From assembly GCA_964636575.1 (NCBI GenBank), contig CAZWSE010000065.1, positions 1 to 19,351 of the forward strand: DNA of 19,351 nt, written 5' to 3'. Shown in pieces: positions 15,985-19,351 of this stretch. This stretch comes from CAZWSE01 sp964636575. Its GTDB lineage: Bacteria > Pseudomonadota > Alphaproteobacteria > Rhodobacterales > Rhodobacteraceae. Each line of letters opens with the position of its first letter. Within the stretch, counting starts at the first letter, position 1. A model generated the notes under the pieces. It made no database searches. It saw only the letters and a program-made list of their open reading frames with translations, and was not told where the DNA came from. The position numbers and the translations under genes are program-made.

Positions 15985-16002
15985 TGTCAATCAAAACTTA
16001 CA
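15985..16002. promoter_or_regulatory. PpsR/CrtJ-binding box upstream of bchF
   Basis: TGTCAATCAAAACTTACA is an exact TGT-N12-ACA palindrome, the established target of the PpsR/CrtJ repressor. On the minus strand its TTGACA (15985-15990) could be the bchF -35, with weak -10 candidates (TTACTT or TACTTT) 17-18 nt further. Repressor binding would therefore block RNA polymerase at the head of the bchF-cycA superoperon. Confidence 0.85.
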
Positions 16003-16130
16003 CTAAGGGCCTGTAGGGCTGTCAGGCTGTATTTGCAGTTTTTCAATGATGCAAAGCATAACAATAACAATACTTTAAGTCTATTTTTGGGTCTTTGGAG
16101 AGGATTGAAGCGCTGCGTCCATCCAGAAAC

Positions 16131-16148
16131 TGTCAATATTCTTTGACA
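16131..16148. promoter_or_regulatory. PpsR/CrtJ-binding box upstream of ppaA
   Basis: TGTCAATATTCTTTGACA is an exact TGT-N12-ACA palindrome with a longer dyad (TGTCAA...TTGACA). Its right half (16143-16148) is a consensus -35 for plus-strand transcription toward ppaA; the -10 17 nt on (GACACT, 16166-16171) is poor. It suggests that ppaA-ppsR is autoregulated, and the box may also work with the bchF box through a DNA loop. Confidence 0.82.
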
Positions 16149-16250
16149 TTCTGGCATTCTAAGAGGACACTGACCGCCAAAGTGAGTCCACCCAGCAAGA
16201 AGGGCGGAGCCTAACCCGAACGGGATCCAAGCAAGTCTGAAGGAACACAC

Positions 16251-17039
16251 GTGGCCCACGACGATCTCACACATGGTAGAATTTCGGTTCCCGGCGGGAC
16301 CGAAGCCGTTGGTGATTTGGCTGTGCGGGTGTTGTCGGTTCTGAACGCGCGGCAGGTTTCCAAAGACACCTCGCCCAAAGATTATGTGCGGGATCTGCTG
16401 CACAGACGTATCACCAGCCCTTATTCTTTTGACCCTATGGTGGTTCTCGAAGAGCTTCAGGCGCTGAATATTAGCAACGACGCTGTGATTGATGACTATA
16501 TTCCCGACAGTGCTGAACGGATCGGTGCCGATTGGGTCAGTGACGAAATGGATTTTGCCGCTGTCACCATCGCGTCGCTGAGGTTGCAGTGTCTTTTGAA
16601 CGAGGCCGCGGATACAGGCCCCGTTCCAAGTGCCTTTGCAACGCATAGCTTTGGCGTGTTGATGGTTATGCCCGAGACAGAGCAGCACACTCTTGGTGGC
16701 TTTGTCGCGGCCGCGCAACTGCGCCGACAGGGCGCATTTGTAGACGTTCTATGCGCTGAAACGGTTGATGGGATCGTTGATGCCATTCATTCGGATGACT
16801 TTGATGTCGTCATGTTTTCGTGTTCCAGCGAACACGCGCTTGCATCTGTTCGAGAAATTGCACTAAAGGTGCGCAACTCTGAAATCCGGATACCAACGCT
16901 TGCGTTGGGCGGCCTGATTGTCAAACTGACAAGTGTTGCAGCTGCGGACAACCATGTGGACGTTGTAACGAATGACATCAGTCAGATCATTTCACGCTTT
17001 GATAAGAAGTCGGCACAACCGCCGGCAGCGAAAAAGTAG
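16251..17039 (+). CDS. ppaA: Cobalamin-binding photosynthesis antirepressor PpaA/AerR
   Basis: A 262-residue regulator of the PpaA/AerR family, which binds cobalamin and modulates PpsR/CrtJ in response to light or oxygen. An N-terminal helical part with the family pattern RIGADWVSDEMDFAAVTIASLRLQ (about residues 90-113) is followed by a B12-binding Rossmann domain from about 134: the ExHxxGG motif EQHTLGGF has the candidate axial histidine H146 (R. capsulatus AerR uses H145), then RRQGAFVDVLC, DVVMFSCSSEHAL and PTLALGG. The start is GTG at 16251, preceded by AAGGA seven bases upstream. No ATG occurs before residue 63, so this resembles the long, GTG-initiated form described for AerR. The stop is immediately followed by the ppsR ATG. 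A variable tail (KKSAQPPAAKK) ends the protein. Confidence 0.93.
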   Translation: MAHDDLTHGRISVPGGTEAVGDLAVRVLSVLNARQVSKDTSPKDYVRDLLHRRITSPYSFDPMVVLEELQALNISNDAVIDDYIPDSAERIGADWVSDEMDFAAVTIASLRLQCLLNEAADTGPVPSAFATHSFGVLMVMPETEQHTLGGFVAAAQLRRQGAFVDVLCAETVDGIVDAIHSDDFDVVMFSCSSEHALASVREIALKVRNSEIRIPTLALGGLIVKLTSVAAADNHVDVVTNDISQIISRFDKKSAQPPAAKK

Positions 17040-18455
17040 ATGAACTCAGGGAGCAGCAGCTTTTGGAGCAGTGGATCCGTTCCGCTGATCGAGCCGGAGT
17101 TTCTGAGCAGCATAATTGCGGCTGCGTCTGACATTGCTTTGGTGGTGTCATCAGATGAGAAGATCCTGTCGGTTCTGATATCCGAGCACAACGACGCCCA
17201 CGGCTCCCTTGAGCATTGGGAAGGCAAATCCGTCAAGGATGTCCTGACCGATGAAAGCTATCCCAAGTTCGTCGCCGCGATGGCTGATTTCACGAAGGGC
17301 CTTCCGTCCAAGCGGTTGACCGAGTTGAACCACAGCGATGAAAAGGTGTCGGATTTTCCCATCAAATACACCTTTCACAAGATGGCCCACAACGACACCG
17401 TTTTGCTGTTGGGCCGTGATTTAAAGCCGATTGCCGAGACCCAGCAACAGTTGGTTCAGGCCCAGATCGCTTTGGAAAAGGGCTATGAGGCCCGCCGTGA
17501 ATATGACGTGCGCTACCGTGTTTTGCTGTCCAGCACCACTGACGCGATGCTGTTTGTGTCTGTCAGTGATGGCCGTGTCAAAGACGCCAACAGTGCTGCT
17601 GCTGCCATGCTTGGTCTGTCCAAGGATGCTTTGATCGGCTCTGCCTTGTCCCAGTCGTTCAAGGACCGATCCACCGAAGAGCTGACCGAAAGCCTGATGA
17701 ATGCTGCCATGGCTGAGGCCGCTGCTGCCGTTGCCTTGCAATCGAAATCTGGCCGTAAGGACGTTACTGTCACCCCGTCTGTGTTCCGCGCCGCCGGTCA
17801 GCGCATGTTGATTTGCCGTTTGAGCAGTGATGTTCCGTCTCAGGTTGCCCCTGAATTGATGGGTCCCAATTTGTTGTCCCTGTTCCGAGAGGGCAGTGAC
17901 GCTATGCTGTTCACCGATGCCAAGGGCAGCATTGTCGCCACCAATGACAGTTTCCTTGATTTGCTCGACGCTGCCCATGTTGGCGATGTGAAGGGTCGTT
18001 CATTGGCTGAGTTCCTGTCTCGTGGTCAGATTGATCTGGGCGTTTTGGTCGATAATTCAAAGCAGCGCGGTCAGATGGGTGTCTATACCACCAAGCTGGT
18101 CAATGACTTGGGCGGTCGTATCCCTGTTGAGATTTCCGCGACCTATCTCGATGATTTGACCCAGCCTGCCATTGGCTTTGTGTTGCGCGATTCCAGTCGT
18201 GCCGAGGCGATGCGCCAGCCGACAACCACCCAGATGCCGACCGAGGAATCCAGTCAGTCTGTCATGGAGCTGGTTGGCTCTGCCACGTTGAAGGAAATCG
18301 TCGCCGAGACCACCGATGTGGTTGAGAAGATGTGTATTGAGACCGCCGTCAGCCTGACCAAGAACAACCGTGTCGCTGCTGCCGAGATGTTGGGCCTGTC
18401 CCGCCAGTCTTTGTACGTTAAGCTGCGTAAATACGGGTTGCTGGCAAAGGACTGA
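17040..18455 (+). CDS. ppsR: Photosynthesis repressor PpsR/CrtJ (PAS-PAS-PAS-Fis HTH)
   Basis: A 471-residue transcriptional repressor of pigment and antenna genes. The order is an N-terminal PAS (about 15-130), a Q-rich linker helix (ETQQQLVQAQIALEKGYEARRE, 133-154), PAS1 (about 158-265), PAS2 (about 278-385) and a C-terminal Fis-type helix-turn-helix (NNRVAAAEMLGLSRQSLYVKLRKYGL, about 442-467). Only two cysteines are present, C259 and C432; these sit eight residues after C251 and C424 of Rhodobacter sphaeroides PpsR, so the redox-sensitive pair is kept. The ATG follows the ppaA TAG without any gap, and no clear ribosome site is visible, suggesting translational coupling so that repressor and antirepressor are made together. 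Four perfect target boxes lie nearby. From about 17400 on, codons end mostly in T, C or G and rarely in A. Confidence 0.96.
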   Translation: MNSGSSSFWSSGSVPLIEPEFLSSIIAAASDIALVVSSDEKILSVLISEHNDAHGSLEHWEGKSVKDVLTDESYPKFVAAMADFTKGLPSKRLTELNHSDEKVSDFPIKYTFHKMAHNDTVLLLGRDLKPIAETQQQLVQAQIALEKGYEARREYDVRYRVLLSSTTDAMLFVSVSDGRVKDANSAAAAMLGLSKDALIGSALSQSFKDRSTEELTESLMNAAMAEAAAAVALQSKSGRKDVTVTPSVFRAAGQRMLICRLSSDVPSQVAPELMGPNLLSLFREGSDAMLFTDAKGSIVATNDSFLDLLDAAHVGDVKGRSLAEFLSRGQIDLGVLVDNSKQRGQMGVYTTKLVNDLGGRIPVEISATYLDDLTQPAIGFVLRDSSRAEAMRQPTTTQMPTEESSQSVMELVGSATLKEIVAETTDVVEKMCIETAVSLTKNNRVAAAEMLGLSRQSLYVKLRKYGLLAKD

Positions 18456-18463
18456 CCCTTTGC
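18444..18463 (+). terminator. Hairpin over the ppsR stop codon
   Basis: A perfect 7-bp inverted repeat, GCAAAGG (18444-18450) and CCTTTGC (18457-18463), with a six-base loop containing the ppsR TGA. Only a short TTTT follows at 18470-18473 after a GC-alternating stretch, so it is a poor intrinsic terminator. It could attenuate read-through into bchG or protect the ppsR 3' end. Confidence 0.3.
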
Positions 18464-18498
18464 GCGCGCTTTTGCGGCTGTAACACTGCCCGTCAGAC

Positions 18499-18527
18499 TT
18501 GCACCGACTCAAAGTGTCAGCCATAGT
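18499..18527 (+). promoter_or_regulatory. Candidate bchG promoter giving a leaderless message
   Basis: TTGCAC (18499-18504), a 17-nt spacer and CATAGT (18522-18527) form a plausible sigma-70-type promoter whose expected start point falls at about 18534, the A of the bchG ATG. No Shine-Dalgarno sequence is present before that ATG, which agrees with a leaderless mRNA. The -10 lies within a PpsR box. An alternative uses TTGACA (18527-18532) as -35, but that would start transcription inside bchG. Confidence 0.4.
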
Positions 18528-18532
18528 TGACA
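18515..18532. promoter_or_regulatory. PpsR/CrtJ-binding box 1 at bchG
   Basis: TGTCAGCCATAGTTGACA is an exact TGT-N12-ACA palindrome ending one base before the bchG start codon and covering the candidate -10. Binding of PpsR here should block bchG transcription. Confidence 0.8.
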
Positions 18533-18533
18533 C

Positions 18534-19351
18534 ATGACTGTCAGCGAAACCATACAAGCGCCCCAGATCCGCAAGTGGCCTGAGCCAAAAGCCATGCTGC
18601 GTTTGATCAAGCCTGTTACGTGGTTTCCCCCGATGTGGGCCTATCTGTGCGGCGCTATTTCCAGCGGTGTTTCCCCGAGCGGGCAGTGGTTTTATGTGAT
18701 TTTGGGCGTCATTCTGGCCGGTCCCGTTGTCTGCGGTATGTCGCAAGCTGCGAACGATTGGTGCGACCGCCATGTGGATGCCATCAATGAGCCTGACCGC
18801 CCGATCCCTTCGGGTCGTATTCCGGGCCGCTGGGGTTTGTGGATTGCTTTGGCCATGTCTTTGCTGTCGCTGATCGTCGGCTGGTTTCTTGGCCCTTGGG
18901 GCTTTGCGGCTACCATTTTGGGGGTCATTGCGGCTTGGGTCTACTCGGTCGAGCCGATCCGGTTGAAGCGATCTGGTTGGTGGGGGCCGGGCCTTGTGGG
19001 GCTGTCTTATGAGACCCTGCCGTGGATTACGGGCGCTGCTGTGCTGTCGGCGGGTGCGCCTGCGCTGCCGGTTCTGATCGTTGCTGTGCTGTACGGGATC
19101 GGTGCGCATGGCATTATGACGCTGAATGATTTCAAAGCCTTAGAGGGTGATGCGCAGATGGGTGTGAATTCGCTGCCTGTCACGCTTGGCCCTGAAAAGG
19201 CGGCTAAGGTTGCGTGCTTGGTGATGACGGTGCCTCAGGTCGCGGTTATTGGACTTCTCGCCTATTGGGACCGTCCGCTGCATGCGCTTGGCGTTGCCGC
19301 TGTTCTCGCCGTTCAGTTCTGGGCGATGACGGTGATGTTCAAAGACCCCAA
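18534..19351 (+). CDS. bchG: Bacteriochlorophyll synthase (partial, cut by window end)
   Basis: The first 272 residues of a UbiA-family prenyltransferase that esterifies bacteriochlorophyllide a with geranylgeranyl (or phytyl) diphosphate in the membrane. After the N-terminus comes LRLIKPVTWFPPMWAYLCGAISSG (residues 22-45). The first aspartate-rich motif is NDWCDRHVDAINEPDRPIPSGR (74-95) and the second DFKALEGD (199-206); several hydrophobic helices lie between. Full-length BchG is about 300 residues, so some 30 are missing at the right edge; no stop occurs before 19351. The ATG at 18534 gives an N-terminus like that of known BchG, but it has no ribosome site. A second ATG at 18594 (M21) would still keep the conserved core. 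ppsR ends 78 nt upstream. bchP usually follows in this group, but that is outside the window. Confidence 0.95.
   Translation, partial: MTVSETIQAPQIRKWPEPKAMLRLIKPVTWFPPMWAYLCGAISSGVSPSGQWFYVILGVILAGPVVCGMSQAANDWCDRHVDAINEPDRPIPSGRIPGRWGLWIALAMSLLSLIVGWFLGPWGFAATILGVIAAWVYSVEPIRLKRSGWWGPGLVGLSYETLPWITGAAVLSAGAPALPVLIVAVLYGIGAHGIMTLNDFKALEGDAQMGVNSLPVTLGPEKAAKVACLVMTVPQVAVIGLLAYWDRPLHALGVAAVLAVQFWAMTVMFKDP
18539..18556. promoter_or_regulatory. PpsR/CrtJ-binding box 2 inside the bchG start
   Basis: TGTCAGCGAAACCATACA is a second exact TGT-N12-ACA palindrome, six bases after box 1 and covering codons 2 to 8 of bchG. Both boxes begin TGTCAGC. Tandem boxes separated by a few bases are the usual arrangement for cooperative PpsR/CrtJ binding; placement within the reading frame is unusual. 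Confidence 0.72.

Larger units (their letters stand above)
15929..16250. promoter_or_regulatory. Divergent control region between bchF and ppaA
   Basis: This 322-nt stretch contains no credible gene and is the only long gene-free interval in the window. Its middle (about 16035-16090) is AT-rich, in contrast to the rest of the window. It contains two perfect TGT-N12-ACA palindromes (15985-16002 and 16131-16148), each containing a TTGACA hexamer that can act as a -35: the left one pointing to bchF, the right one to ppaA. The centres are 146 bp apart, close to 14 helical turns. The last 100 nt form the ppaA leader, ending in the ribosome site AAGGA. Confidence 0.8.

Noticed and set aside
15929..16250. 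A small gene in the bchF-ppaA interval
   Set aside because: Short open frames there lack ribosome sites and cross the PpsR boxes; the stretch reads as control DNA.
18057..19109. 350-codon minus-strand open frame opposite ppsR and bchG
   Set aside because: It runs across two certain genes and their intergenic region; composition rich in Arg, Gln, His and Pro is typical of an antisense shadow.
1..19351. CRISPR array, transposon ends, tRNA or rRNA
   Set aside because: No regularly spaced repeats, transposase-like product, terminal inverted repeats or cloverleaf/rRNA-like segments were seen on reading both strands.

Overview
The window is a contiguous piece of a proteobacterial photosynthesis gene cluster. 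It encodes bacteriochlorophyll a biosynthesis, reaction-centre assembly, and the redox/light regulators PpaA (AerR) and PpsR (CrtJ). Several features point to a marine Rhodobacterales (Roseobacter-type) aerobic anoxygenic phototroph: the gene order bchF-bchN-bchB-bchH-bchL-bchM-lhaA-puhA-puhB-puhC-orf98-acsF-puhE-hemA-cycA with a divergent ppaA-ppsR-bchG, the fairly GC-rich composition, and the O2-dependent cyclase AcsF. The genus cannot be fixed from the sequence alone. There is no sign of tRNA, rRNA, insertion sequences, phage or CRISPR.

Layout. From about 15928 down to 6, fifteen genes lie on the minus strand, read from right to left: bchF, bchN, bchB, bchH, bchL, bchM, lhaA, puhA, puhB, puhC, an unnamed 98-codon gene, acsF, puhE, hemA and cycA. 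Most junctions overlap by a few bases (ATGA, GTGA, TGATG, TAATG), so this reads as one translationally coupled superoperon. The only sizeable gaps in this block are bchH-bchL (85 nt) and hemA-cycA (103 nt); cycA has its own promoter-like sequence. On the plus strand, ppaA and ppsR are directly adjacent (TAG then ATG) and are followed by bchG, which is cut off by the right edge.

Regulation. The only gene-free stretch over 300 nt (15929-16250) separates the two divergent transcription units. It holds two perfect TGT-N12-ACA PpsR/CrtJ boxes, one next to bchF and one upstream of ppaA. Two more perfect boxes sit in tandem at the start of bchG, the second of them inside the coding sequence. The PpsR and PpaA encoded here therefore probably control the neighbouring pigment genes.

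How the genes work together. HemA makes 5-aminolevulinate. BchH is the porphyrin-binding subunit of Mg chelatase, BchM methylates Mg-protoporphyrin, and AcsF closes ring E using O2. BchL/BchN/BchB reduce protochlorophyllide in the dark, BchF hydrates the 3-vinyl group, and BchG esterifies bacteriochlorophyllide. LhaA, PuhB, PuhC and PuhE assist antenna and reaction-centre assembly, PuhA is the H subunit, and cytochrome c2 (CycA) re-reduces the photo-oxidised reaction centre. Most of this is known biology. The less explained points are the 98-aa protein, the unusual bchG start/operator arrangement, and a composition switch inside lhaA.
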